Assembly (NCBI RefSeq): GCF_963682185.1
Contig: NZ_OY821667.1
Coordinates: 2,418,001 to 2,482,000, forward strand
Direction of reading: 5' to 3'
DNA length: 64,000 nt
Source: an uncultured Cohaesibacter sp.
Lineage (GTDB): Bacteria > Pseudomonadota > Alphaproteobacteria > Rhizobiales > Cohaesibacteraceae
The position numbers and the translations under genes were made by a program. Under the pieces are notes generated by a model. The model was not told the origin of the DNA. It searched no databases and worked only from the letters and a program-made list of their open reading frames with translations. Below, one piece after another: positions 17,703-26,928 of this stretch (positions are counted from its first letter, which is position 1; each line of letters opens with the position of its first letter).

Positions 17703-18518
17703 ATGCCGGAAAAAATTCTTTGCATTGAAGACGAAGCCCTGTTGCTGGAAGACATCGTCGAAGAATTGCAGGACGCTGGCTATAGAACGCTGAAGGCCTC
17801 CAACGGCAAGGAAGCCATCGAGATTCTGAAAGTGGAAACCGTAGATCTCATTCTGTGCGACATCATGATGCCACTGATCGACGGTCCCACCACGCTGAAG
17901 CTCGTTCGAGAGCGTTTACCGCAACACAATGAAGTGCCCTTCATCTTTCTGACGGCAAAGTCGACACGAGAAGACATTCTGGTGGGCAAAAAAATGGGGG
18001 TGGATGACTATCTCACCAAACCCATCGATTATGACCTGCTGCTGGCCACGATCAAAGCGCGCCTCGAACAGGTTTATCGCATCAAGGAGACCAACGAGAC
18101 CAAGCTCAAGCGCATCTACAATGCCTTGCGTGAAAACCGGTCATCCGAACCACTTTCGATCGCTCTGGTGGCAAGCTCGCACAAGTTCGTTTTGCCAATC
18201 GAACAGGCCCTTCAGGATTTGGGCTGCCTTGTGGAGTTCGTACATGAAGAGCATTTGTCCGTGCGCAAGGATGCAATCGAAAATAATGATCTGGTTTTTC
18301 TGCTCTACAGCAAAATCGTGCATTTCTATCTCAATGATCTCATCAACACCCGCGCCACCCATGGGCGCGGAAAAATGGTGCTGCTTTGCAAGGAAAATGT
18401 CGACAGGAACCTGAAAGAAGCGCTGTTGGATCTAGGCATCGGCAAAACCATCGATTACCCCTATCCACCTGTCGCAATCTTCAAAGTTATTCTGGAAGCC
18501 ACACAAAACAAGGTGTGA
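17703..18518 (+). CDS. Response regulator with an unusual C-terminal domain
   Basis: 271 residues. The receiver (1-125) is complete: acidic Asp10/Glu11, phosphoacceptor Asp53 in LILCDIMMP, Thr84, Lys106 in DYLTKP. After a short helical linker the last 140 residues (from SIALVASSHKFVLPIEQAL) match no DNA-binding output I know. The alternating hydrophobic strands resemble a second, degenerate receiver fold lacking the phosphorylation Asp. It may act by protein contacts. Co-transcribed with the preceding kinase. Confidence 0.88.
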   Translation: MPEKILCIEDEALLLEDIVEELQDAGYRTLKASNGKEAIEILKVETVDLILCDIMMPLIDGPTTLKLVRERLPQHNEVPFIFLTAKSTREDILVGKKMGVDDYLTKPIDYDLLLATIKARLEQVYRIKETNETKLKRIYNALRENRSSEPLSIALVASSHKFVLPIEQALQDLGCLVEFVHEEHLSVRKDAIENNDLVFLLYSKIVHFYLNDLINTRATHGRGKMVLLCKENVDRNLKEALLDLGIGKTIDYPYPPVAIFKVILEATQNKV

Positions 18519-18727
18519 AAAGCAACCTCATATTCCCTTAGCCACCAAGGCCGGTGCTCTGGCGTAGCAGATGTGTAGTATTAATTCTGTTGTCCCAAGC
18601 ATGGCCAAATACGCCCGGTCGACATCGCTCTGCCGGTCAATAACAACTTCCAGCTATTATCAAAATGGTGTAAAACACGCGCGCAAGAGAGTATTTGAAG
18701 CCAAAATCCTTTGCCCTGCGCGCCCCT

Positions 18728-18739
18728 CAAAGCGCTTTG
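18728..18739. promoter_or_regulatory. LacI-type operator candidate for sucrose phosphorylase
   Basis: Perfect 12-base palindrome CAAAGCGCTTTG with the central CG step typical of LacI/GalR operators. It lies 72 bases upstream of the gene start. The cognate regulator is not in this window. Confidence 0.5.
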
Positions 18740-18811
18740 CCTAACGACGTGGCATGACCTGACAAGGTCAAATCCTTGCATGCGAACCATAGACATAAAA
18801 GAGAGCCAGCT

Positions 18812-20278
18812 ATGAAAAACAAAGTCCAGCTTATCACCTATGTAGACCGGCTCACCGATGGCACATTTGCTGATCTCAAAACCTTGATCGATGGTCCGCT
18901 CAAAGATCTGTTCGGAACGGTTCACGCCTTGCCCTTTTTCAATCCCTATGATGGCGCGGATGCGGGCTTTGACCCCAAAGACCACACCAACGTCGACTCG
19001 CGCCTTGGCACGTGGGAAGATGTGCGCAGCCTCAGCAAATCAGTGGATCTGATGGCAGACCTTATCGTCAACCATGTCTCGGCCGATGGCGACGCTTTTC
19101 AGGATTTCCTCGCCCAAGGAGACGCCTCCGACTATGCGGACATGTTCCTGACCTATTCATCAGTCTTCCCTGATGGCGCCACCGAAAAGGATCTGACCTC
19201 CATCTATCGTCCGCGTCCGGGCCTGCCATTCAACCAGATGACGTTGAAGGACGGAACGAACCGCCTGATCTGGACCACCTTTACGCCCAAGCAGATCGAC
19301 ATCAATGTACGCAGTGAAAAGGGCGAGGCCTATCTCGATAGCATCCTGACGCGCTTTGCCGAAGCCGGTATCAGCTGCATTCGTCTGGACGCCGCTGGCT
19401 ATGCCATCAAGAAACCAGGCACCAGCTGCTTCATGATTCCGGAAACCTACGATTTCCTCGCAGAGCTGACACAGAAAGCCAAGGCACGCGGCATGGAGGT
19501 TCTGGTCGAAATCCATAGTTATTATCAGGATCAGATCGAGATCTCGAAAAAAGTCGACCGTGTGTATGATTTCGCCCTGCCGCCTCTCATCATGCATGCC
19601 CTGTTCACCGGCGATGCGGCCCCGCTCTACCGTTGGCTTGACGTCAGCCCGCGCAACGCACTCACCGTGCTCGACACCCATGACGGTATCGGCGTCATCG
19701 ATGTCGGTGCCCATTCAGACGGCCGTCCGGGCCTGTTGGAACCGGATGCTATCCACAATCTGGTGGAAACAATGCATGAGCGCTCCGACGGCACCTCCCG
19801 CAAGGCGACAGGCGCCAAGGCCTCCAACCTCGATCTCTATCAGGTCAACACCACCTATTTCGACGCGATAGGCCGCAGAGAAACCGACTATCTGATCGCC
19901 CGTGCCGTGCAGTTTTTTGCGCCGGGCATTCCGCAGATCTATTATGTCGGCCTGCTGGGCGGGGAAAATGATATGGAGCTGCTGGCCAAAACCGATGTCG
20001 GGCGCGATATCAACCGTCACTATTATAAGGGCGAAGAAGTTGCTGAGGCGCTCGAGACTCCCATGGTGACCGCCCTTACCAAACTAATTCGCTTCCGAAA
20101 CGAGCATCCTGCCTTCGATGGCACCTTCTCGATTGTGCAGCCCGCTCGTGCACAGCTTGAAATGACCTGGAAAGCAGAAGGCCAGTGGGCCAAGCTCTCC
20201 GTAGACTTCGCCCAAATGGAAGCAACCATTTCTCACACCACGCCGGATGGGACCGAGCGCTTCCCGATCAAACCGTAA
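18812..20278 (+). CDS. Sucrose phosphorylase (GH13)
   Basis: 488-residue cytoplasmic enzyme that splits sucrose with phosphate into glucose 1-phosphate and fructose. The GH13 triad is present: Asp193 nucleophile in CIRLDAAGY, Glu233 acid/base in LVEIHSYY, Asp291 in VLDTHDGIGV. The opening VQLITYVDRL and NTTYFDA are typical of the sucrose phosphorylase subfamily rather than amylases. The ATG at 18812 has a GAGAG site. No sucrose transporter or fructokinase is adjacent, so it is regulated apart from uptake genes. A glucosylglycerate-type specificity in the same subfamily cannot be excluded. Confidence 0.88.
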   Translation: MKNKVQLITYVDRLTDGTFADLKTLIDGPLKDLFGTVHALPFFNPYDGADAGFDPKDHTNVDSRLGTWEDVRSLSKSVDLMADLIVNHVSADGDAFQDFLAQGDASDYADMFLTYSSVFPDGATEKDLTSIYRPRPGLPFNQMTLKDGTNRLIWTTFTPKQIDINVRSEKGEAYLDSILTRFAEAGISCIRLDAAGYAIKKPGTSCFMIPETYDFLAELTQKAKARGMEVLVEIHSYYQDQIEISKKVDRVYDFALPPLIMHALFTGDAAPLYRWLDVSPRNALTVLDTHDGIGVIDVGAHSDGRPGLLEPDAIHNLVETMHERSDGTSRKATGAKASNLDLYQVNTTYFDAIGRRETDYLIARAVQFFAPGIPQIYYVGLLGGENDMELLAKTDVGRDINRHYYKGEEVAEALETPMVTALTKLIRFRNEHPAFDGTFSIVQPARAQLEMTWKAEGQWAKLSVDFAQMEATISHTTPDGTERFPIKP

Positions 20279-20684
20279 AGCCCTGCCAAAGTTGCATGAG
20301 CCTGATTGACCTTACAGCTTGCAATTGTTCAAAATTCACGCATTTTTATAACAATGCTTAAAAGTAAGGCAAGGTTGCTCCACAGGGCAACGCAACTTTG
20401 GGTAAAATTTAAGCTGGAAACGATTTAAAGAGGTTGGAACACCTCTTTGAAACGGCATAACATGCCAAAAAGACAGAACCTTGCCCAATTTATGACGCTT
20501 GGTCCAAAACTTGCTTTTAAATAACTCGTAACAGTTAATTTTTACGTTTCAGGCTCAAAGGACGGTTTTCCGCACGAAGAACAGACTGGGGAACAGCTTA
20601 TCAAGGCTATAAGCCATACAAACAGCACACTGCGGGAAAGCAAACGACGCGAGCAATTGAAGCGCCAACAAAAAGGTGCATCGC
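20279..20684. other. 406-base intergenic region
   Basis: AT-rich, without an acceptable open frame. It holds an 8-base perfect hairpin AAAGAGGT (20427-20434) / ACCTCTTT (20441-20448) and presumably the promoter of the ATP-grasp operon. The hairpin has no T-run, so it is not a clear terminator. Confidence 0.5.
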
Positions 20685-22154
20685 GTGAGTAATTACGATC
20701 CCTGCGCATTTTTTTGCGAAATGTCGAGCGCAATGTCAGAGCGCAGTCCGCAATTGCAGGATATCTGGCACAGATTCGACGAAGCAGATTTTGAAAATCT
20801 GAAGGCTCGCGCCAAGGACGCTGATCTTGAGCTTTTCAATCTGGGTGTCACTTTCACGGTTTACAGTGACAAGGACGTTATTGACCGCGTTCTGCCTTTC
20901 GATATCATTCCGCGGGTCCTGACCGCAACCGAGTGGGACACGATAGATCGCGGTGTCATTCAACGCGTCGCGGCTATCAATGCCTTTCTTCACGACATTT
21001 ATAATGACCGTCATATCATCAATGACGGAATCGTGCCTGCCGATCTGGTACTGGGCAATTCCAACTATCGCGACGTCATGGTCGGCTTCACACCCGCCTG
21101 CAATGTCTACACCCATATTTCGGGCACAGACATCATCCGCGATGACAGTGGCAATTTCCTCGTACTGGAAGACAATGTGCGCTCCCCTTCAGGGGTCTCC
21201 TATGTGGTCGAGAACCGACACCTTATGGAGCGTTCCTTCCCCGATCTTCTGGCCGATCTCAAGCTACGCAAGGTATCAGACTATGGCACCAACCTGTTTG
21301 CCAAGCTGAGCGAAACCGCGCCGGAAGGATGCCTCGACAAGGATGATCCGCAAGTGGTCGTCATGTCCCCGGGCATGTTCAACTCGGCCTATTTCGAGCA
21401 TATTTTCCTCGCCCGCGAGATGGGCGTTCCCGTTGTGGAAGGCAATGACCTCTTCTGCGATGACGACAAGGTCTATATGAAAACCATCGGCGGCCCGCGT
21501 CGCGTGGATGTCATCTATCGCCGTATTGATGATGAATTTCTAGACCCTGATGCCTTCCGCCCGGACTCCATGCTTGGCGTCAAAGGGCTTGTAAGCGCCA
21601 TGCTGAAAGGCAATGTGACCATTGCCAACGCATTGGGCACCGGCGTGGCCGATGACAAGGCTGTCTATGCCTATATGCCACGCATCATCAAATATTATCT
21701 TGATGAAGAGCCCATTCTGTCCAACGTGGAAACCCACATCTGCCGCGAACAAGACGCATTGCAATATACCCTTGATCATCTGGATGAACTGGTCGTCAAG
21801 CCGGTTGGCGAATCCGGTGGCTATGGCATCACCATCGGCCCCAAGGCCAGCAAGGAAGAGCTGGCCACGGCTCGTGAGGCCCTTCTGGCCAAACCGAGCA
21901 ATTTCATTGCCCAGCCCATGATTTCCCTATCGGTCTGCCCCACGCTGGGCGAAACCGATCTGGTGGCCCGTCATGTGGATTTACGCCCCTTTGCCATAAC
22001 GGGCAAAGGCACATGGGTTCTGCCCGGAGGTCTCACCCGCGTGGCCCTCAAGGAAGGCTCCCTCATCGTCAACTCATCTCAAGGCGGCGGTACAAAAGAC
22101 ACATGGGTTCTTGCCGAATCCCCATCCAATCCAACTGACGGAGGCAACTCATGA
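20685..22154 (+). CDS. Circularly permuted ATP-grasp protein (stand-alone)
   Basis: About 489 residues of the DUF404/DUF407 class, predicted to ligate amino or carboxyl groups with ATP to form peptide-like bonds. Recognisable blocks are GNSNYRDVMVGFTP, VLEDNVRSPSGVSYVVENR, VVVMSPGMFNSAYFEH, VYRRIDDEFLDP, VVKPVGESGGYGI (nucleotide-binding) and LRPFAITG near the end. The start is taken as GTG 20685, eight bases after AAAAGG; another GTG lies at 20676. Its stop overlaps the alpha-E gene by four bases, so the two are translationally coupled. First gene of the five-gene locus. Confidence 0.88.
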   Translation: MSNYDPCAFFCEMSSAMSERSPQLQDIWHRFDEADFENLKARAKDADLELFNLGVTFTVYSDKDVIDRVLPFDIIPRVLTATEWDTIDRGVIQRVAAINAFLHDIYNDRHIINDGIVPADLVLGNSNYRDVMVGFTPACNVYTHISGTDIIRDDSGNFLVLEDNVRSPSGVSYVVENRHLMERSFPDLLADLKLRKVSDYGTNLFAKLSETAPEGCLDKDDPQVVVMSPGMFNSAYFEHIFLAREMGVPVVEGNDLFCDDDKVYMKTIGGPRRVDVIYRRIDDEFLDPDAFRPDSMLGVKGLVSAMLKGNVTIANALGTGVADDKAVYAYMPRIIKYYLDEEPILSNVETHICREQDALQYTLDHLDELVVKPVGESGGYGITIGPKASKEELATAREALLAKPSNFIAQPMISLSVCPTLGETDLVARHVDLRPFAITGKGTWVLPGGLTRVALKEGSLIVNSSQGGGTKDTWVLAESPSNPTDGGNS

Positions 22155-23170
22155 GCCTGCTACTCAGTCGCTATGCCGAAGCCCTGTTCTGGTTTGCCCG
22201 CTATATCGAACGCTCGGCCAGTCTGGCGCGTATTCTCAATGTACAGGCCGGCTTCTGGCAAGATCACTCCAGTCAGGAAAACTGGGCATCCATTCTTTCC
22301 CTCTATGCTGATAAAGACCGCTTCACCGAAAAGAACGGCCAGATCACTGGTCAAAAGGTGGCCAAATTCTACATTACAGACCGTGACAACCCGGGATCGA
22401 TCCTCTCATGTCTTTGGGCTGCGCGAGAGAATGCACGCCTGTTGCGCCCGCTGATTTCCGTTTCCATGTGGTCCTATATCAACGTCTCCTACAATCAGAT
22501 GAAAAGCCTCAGCGACCGGGATTTGGATGCATCGCGCCTGTCGCGCACCTGCGAGTCCATCGCCCGTACCTGTGACGCCATCATGGGGGTGACCGAGGGA
22601 ACCTACTATCGCGATGCCGGATGGCGCTTCTATCAACTTGGCCTCTGGATCGAACGCGCAGACCAGACCAGCCGCCTGCTTGACGTCAAGGTCGCCCAGG
22701 TTGCCAGTTTCAATGGCCTCGATCAGACAGAGACCGTGGCAGACTTGGAATTCTGGAAATTGCTGCTCCATTCCTTTGAAGCCTACCATGCCTTCCAACG
22801 CGCAAAGCCAGGCAAGATGGACCCCAAGAAAGTCGCAAACTTCTTGATGTTCAACCAAAGCTTTCCCAAGTCGCTGACCCATTGTATCGGCGAAATACAG
22901 GATATGCTCAACGACCTCTATTTGGGATGCCATCTGCGCCGCGCGGCCCAATGTCACGAGGAAGTTGAAATGCTGCTCTACGAGCTGGAAGCGGCAGCCA
23001 AAGATCCCCATCTGCATCTGAGATTCCATGGCTTCAACGACAAGGTTCAGCATCGGTTGATGGAGATTACCAACCAGTTGGGCAACTCATTCTTCGGACA
23101 TGCCGATTGGTCAAAAGAGGCTGAGGAATGCGAAAGCCAATCTCAGATTCAGTCCCAAACGATGTCCTGA
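22151..23170 (+). CDS. Alpha-E domain protein (DUF403)
   Basis: 339-residue all-helical protein, the usual companion of circularly permuted ATP-grasp enzymes. The start LLSRYAEALFWFARYIERSASLARIL and the later RDAGWRFYQLGLWIERADQTSRLL are its repeated helical signature. Its exact role is unproven; it is thought to support the ligase. The last 15 residues are oddly rich in Gln and Ser (ESQSQIQSQTMS). It overlaps the ATP-grasp stop by ATGA. A 112-base gap separates it from the large transglutaminase gene. Confidence 0.88.
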   Translation: MSLLLSRYAEALFWFARYIERSASLARILNVQAGFWQDHSSQENWASILSLYADKDRFTEKNGQITGQKVAKFYITDRDNPGSILSCLWAARENARLLRPLISVSMWSYINVSYNQMKSLSDRDLDASRLSRTCESIARTCDAIMGVTEGTYYRDAGWRFYQLGLWIERADQTSRLLDVKVAQVASFNGLDQTETVADLEFWKLLLHSFEAYHAFQRAKPGKMDPKKVANFLMFNQSFPKSLTHCIGEIQDMLNDLYLGCHLRRAAQCHEEVEMLLYELEAAAKDPHLHLRFHGFNDKVQHRLMEITNQLGNSFFGHADWSKEAEECESQSQIQSQTMS

Positions 23171-23282
23171 TGCGAACCTGAACCGCAATATTTGAACCCT
23201 TTTCATTCGTGATCTTATCCTGATCCGTCCATGGGCATTTGTCCGCAGGGGATCAGAGGCTTGAAACAAAGGCACATTTTCA

Positions 23283-26200
23283 ATGTCCATTCATGCAGCT
23301 CTGACACACAAGACAAAATATATTTATGATCGCCCCACGGGCATGGGGCCACAAATCATTCGCCTGCGCCCGGCCCCGCACACGCGCAACCAGATTCTGT
23401 CCTATTCGCTGAATATCGAACCGGCCGATCACTGGATCAACTGGCAACAGGATCCATTCGGCAACTATATGGCGCGGATTGTCTTCCCCGAGAAGATCAA
23501 CGCCTTTTCCGTGACGGTTGATCTGGTGACCGACATGTCGGTGATCAACCCGTTCGATTTCTTCATCGAAGAAAGCGCCGAGCATTATCCTTTCCCCTAT
23601 GCCGAGGGAGAAAAAAAGGATCTCGCCCCCTATTTGGAACTTGGTGAAAAAACGCCCCTTCTCTCTGCCCTGCTCAAGGAAATCGAGCCGATCCACAAGG
23701 GCAAGGAAATCAAGACCATCGACATGCTCGTACAGATCAACCATCTGGTCGAAAGCAAGATCGATTATCTGATCCGCATGGAACCCGGCGTACAGTCGCC
23801 CGAAGAGACGCTGACCAAATGCTCCGGCTCCTGCCGCGACAGCTCATGGCTGCTGGTCCATGTCATGCGTCACCTTGGGCTCGCAGCCCGTTTCACCTCC
23901 GGCTATCTCATTCAGCTCAAACCCGACGTCAAGCCACTGGAAGGGCCGGAAGGCACCGATCACGATTTCACCGATCTGCACGCTTGGACCGAAGTCTATA
24001 TCCCCGGAGCGGGCTGGATCGGTCTGGACCCGACATCGGGCCTTCTGACCGGTGAAAGCCATATTCCGCTGGCAGCCACGCCGCATCCCATTTCGGCAGC
24101 CCCCATCACCGGGGCGCATGACAAGGCCGAAGTCGAGTTCGAATTTGAAATGGATGTGCAGCGCATCTTCGAGCGCCCCCGCGTTACCAAGCCCTACACC
24201 GATGACCAATGGAAGGCCATCAACAAGATGGGCGACATGGTAGACCGGCGCCTTGACGAGGGCGATGTCCGGCTGACCATGGGGGGCGAACCGACCTTTG
24301 TCTCCATTGATGATTATGAAGGCGATGAATGGAACACCGGCGCCGTGGGCCCAACCAAGCGCTATTACGCGGAAAATCTCATTCGCCGTCTGCGCGACCG
24401 CTTCGCACCGGGTGGCCTTCTGCACTTTGGACAGGGCAAATGGTATCCCGGTGAACAGCTCCCCCGCTGGGCCTTTGCCCTTTATTGGCGCGCCGATGAT
24501 GAACCACTGTGGGAAGACCCAGCTCTGATCGATCAGGAAACTCCGCAGGAACCGGCGGATGCAAAGATCGCCCAGCGCTTCATCTACAAGCTCGTCGAAA
24601 AGCTCAAGATAGACCCCAAATGCGTGCTGCCCGCCTATGAGGATCCGGCGCATTTCTCTTTGGTGGAACAGAAGCTTCCCGTCGATGTCGATCCATCCGA
24701 AAACAAGATCGACGATCCGGCGGAGCGCGCCCGCATCATCAAGGTGTTCGAGCAGGGTCTATCCACTCCGGCAGGCTTCGTCCTGCCCGTTCAGGCATGG
24801 AACAGCGAGGCCTATGGCCGGTCCTGGATGTCGGAAGTCTGGAAATTCCGCCGCGACAGGCTCTTCCTCATCCCCGGCGACAGCCCGGTCGGTTTCCGTC
24901 TGCCACTCGGCTCTCTTACCCATATTCCGGAAACCCAGTTTCCGCATGTGATTCCGATGGACCCCCATGCAGCCCATGCGGCGCTCCCTGCCCGCGAGGC
25001 TCTGTTGCGCGACCGGCGCCAGCCCTTCACCCCGCGTGAAAAGCTGAAAAAGACCGATCCGGCCAGATTGCTTGATGCCCCCGAACCACAATGGCACGAG
25101 ACGGAACACCCGACTTTCATTCCCATGAATGAGGTCTCAGGGCATGTGCGAACCGCGCTGTCGGTTGAACCGCGCGATGGTCATCTCTGCATTTTCATGC
25201 CACCGCTGCACAATGCCGAAGACTATGCCGCCATGGTCGCAGCCATTGAGGATGCGGCCAGAGATGTCGGCCAGCCGGTGCATATCGAAGGCTATGAACC
25301 ACCCTTTGACCCGCGTATCAACGCCATCAAGGTAACGCCGGATCCGGGCGTCATCGAAGTCAATATCCAGCCGGCAGCCAACTGGAAGGAAGCCAGCAAG
25401 ATCACCCAGATCCTCTATGAGGAGGCACGACTAGCCCGCCTTGGCACCGAGAAATTCATGCTCGACGGACGCCACACGGGCACAGGAGGTGGCAACCATA
25501 TCGTACTGGGCGGCATCACCCCATCGGACAGCCCCTTCCTGAGGCGCCCCGATCTGGTGGCAAGCCTCGTAACCTATTGGCAGAACCACCCCAGCCTGTC
25601 CTATCTCTTCTCGGGCACCTTCATTGGCCCGACGTCGCAGGCGCCCCGCGTGGATGAAGGCCGCCATGACAATCTCTATGAGCTGGAGATTGCCCTCAAG
25701 CAGGTTCCGCTGCCCGGTGACGGCTTCATTCCAAACTGGCAGGTGGATCGCCTGTTCCGCAACCTGCTCATCGATGTCACCGGCAACACCCACCGGGCGG
25801 AAATCTGCATTGACAAGCTCTTCTCCCCCGATGGTCCAACAGGGCGTCTGGGGCTGGTCGAATTCCGCTCCTTCGAAATGCCGCCCCATGATCGCATGTC
25901 TCTGGCCCAGCAACTGCTGCTGCGCGCCATCATCGTGCGCCTTTGGGAAAAGCCCTATCGCAACAAGCTGATCCGCTGGGGCACGCAGCTCCATGACCGC
26001 TTCATGCTGCCTCACTATGTGCGTGAAGACTTCAGGGACATCCTGAAGGATCTTTCCCTGCATGGGCTCGAGCTGGATGAAGGCTGGTTTGCCCCCCATT
26101 TCGAGTTCCGCTTCCCCCGCTACGGCGAAGTGAATTATGACGGTGTACAGATCGAATTGCGGCAGGCACTCGAGCCCTGGAATGTGCTCGGAGAAGAAGG

Positions 26201-26660
26201 CGCAGTTGGCGGCACCGCGCGTTACGTCGACAGCTCTCTTGAACGGGTGCAGGTCAAGGTAAGAGGCATCAACCCGGATCGCCATATTCTCTCGGTCAAC
26301 AAGGTCGCCATTCCGCTGCAGCCAACAGGACGACAAGATGAAGCCGTTGCCGGCATCCGCTATCGCGCCTGGCAGCCCCCCTCCTGTCTGCATCCGATGA
26401 TCGGCGTCCACACGCCACTGACCTTTGACCTCATGGACAGCTGGAACCGTCGCTCTCTGGGTGGCTGTCGCTATCATGTTGCCCATCCGGGTGGACGTGG
26501 CTATGACACCTTCCCGGTCAACGCCTATGAAGCAGAGAGCCGTCGTCTCTCTCGTTTCGAGATGATGGGACATTCGCCGGGCTATGCCGAGCCGATCAAG
26601 CTGGAAGAAAGCGCAGAATTCCCCTATACGCTGGATCTGCGCCTCGCATCCATCCGCTAG
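23283..26660 (+). CDS. Large transglutaminase-like protein with DUF2126
   Basis: 1125 residues. An N-terminal bacterial transglutaminase-like region (to about 290) has the beta-rich start (LTHKTKYIYDRP) and a full Cys184/His233/Asp249 triad in GSCRDSSWLL, DLHAWTEVYI and GLDPTSG. The rest is the DUF2126 domain, beginning near VDRRLDEGDVRLTMGGEPTFVSID and including GTGGGNHIVLGG and TGRLGLVEFRSFEMPPH, blocks reminiscent of glutamine-synthetase-like amidoligases. The protein may therefore both cleave and form amide bonds. No signal peptide. A hairpin follows at 26694-26722. Confidence 0.92.
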   Translation: MSIHAALTHKTKYIYDRPTGMGPQIIRLRPAPHTRNQILSYSLNIEPADHWINWQQDPFGNYMARIVFPEKINAFSVTVDLVTDMSVINPFDFFIEESAEHYPFPYAEGEKKDLAPYLELGEKTPLLSALLKEIEPIHKGKEIKTIDMLVQINHLVESKIDYLIRMEPGVQSPEETLTKCSGSCRDSSWLLVHVMRHLGLAARFTSGYLIQLKPDVKPLEGPEGTDHDFTDLHAWTEVYIPGAGWIGLDPTSGLLTGESHIPLAATPHPISAAPITGAHDKAEVEFEFEMDVQRIFERPRVTKPYTDDQWKAINKMGDMVDRRLDEGDVRLTMGGEPTFVSIDDYEGDEWNTGAVGPTKRYYAENLIRRLRDRFAPGGLLHFGQGKWYPGEQLPRWAFALYWRADDEPLWEDPALIDQETPQEPADAKIAQRFIYKLVEKLKIDPKCVLPAYEDPAHFSLVEQKLPVDVDPSENKIDDPAERARIIKVFEQGLSTPAGFVLPVQAWNSEAYGRSWMSEVWKFRRDRLFLIPGDSPVGFRLPLGSLTHIPETQFPHVIPMDPHAAHAALPAREALLRDRRQPFTPREKLKKTDPARLLDAPEPQWHETEHPTFIPMNEVSGHVRTALSVEPRDGHLCIFMPPLHNAEDYAAMVAAIEDAARDVGQPVHIEGYEPPFDPRINAIKVTPDPGVIEVNIQPAANWKEASKITQILYEEARLARLGTEKFMLDGRHTGTGGGNHIVLGGITPSDSPFLRRPDLVASLVTYWQNHPSLSYLFSGTFIGPTSQAPRVDEGRHDNLYELEIALKQVPLPGDGFIPNWQVDRLFRNLLIDVTGNTHRAEICIDKLFSPDGPTGRLGLVEFRSFEMPPHDRMSLAQQLLLRAIIVRLWEKPYRNKLIRWGTQLHDRFMLPHYVREDFRDILKDLSLHGLELDEGWFAPHFEFRFPRYGEVNYDGVQIELRQALEPWNVLGEEGAVGGTARYVDSSLERVQVKVRGINPDRHILSVNKVAIPLQPTGRQDEAVAGIRYRAWQPPSCLHPMIGVHTPLTFDLMDSWNRRSLGGCRYHVAHPGGRGYDTFPVNAYEAESRRLSRFEMMGHSPGYAEPIKLEESAEFPYTLDLRLASIR

Positions 26661-26693
26661 ACGGCGCGAGCATCAGGGAAAACAAAAACATGA

Positions 26694-26722
26694 GGGCAGG
26701 AGCAACCATCTCCCGCCCTTTT
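26694..26722 (+). terminator. Likely terminator after the large transglutaminase gene
   Basis: GGGCAGGAG pairs with CTCCCGCCC (one mismatch) around a 7-base loop and is followed by TTTT. The fused ATP-grasp gene downstream therefore probably has its own promoter in 26723-26928. Confidence 0.6.
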
Positions 26723-26928
26723 CATTATGGTATAAAGATGTGTTGTGCGCGTCATGAAGCTGTGGCCAAATGTCATTCGCATGACAATCGAATCTGTGAC
26801 TTTGTATTTTTACGGAACAGATGATAAAAGCGTAGCTCCATTTCCATAAAAACACCGTACGGATTTGGAAAGGCATTCCGGTCAATAAGAATAACAAATG
26901 GCCCTTTGAGGCACATGTCACGGAGAAA

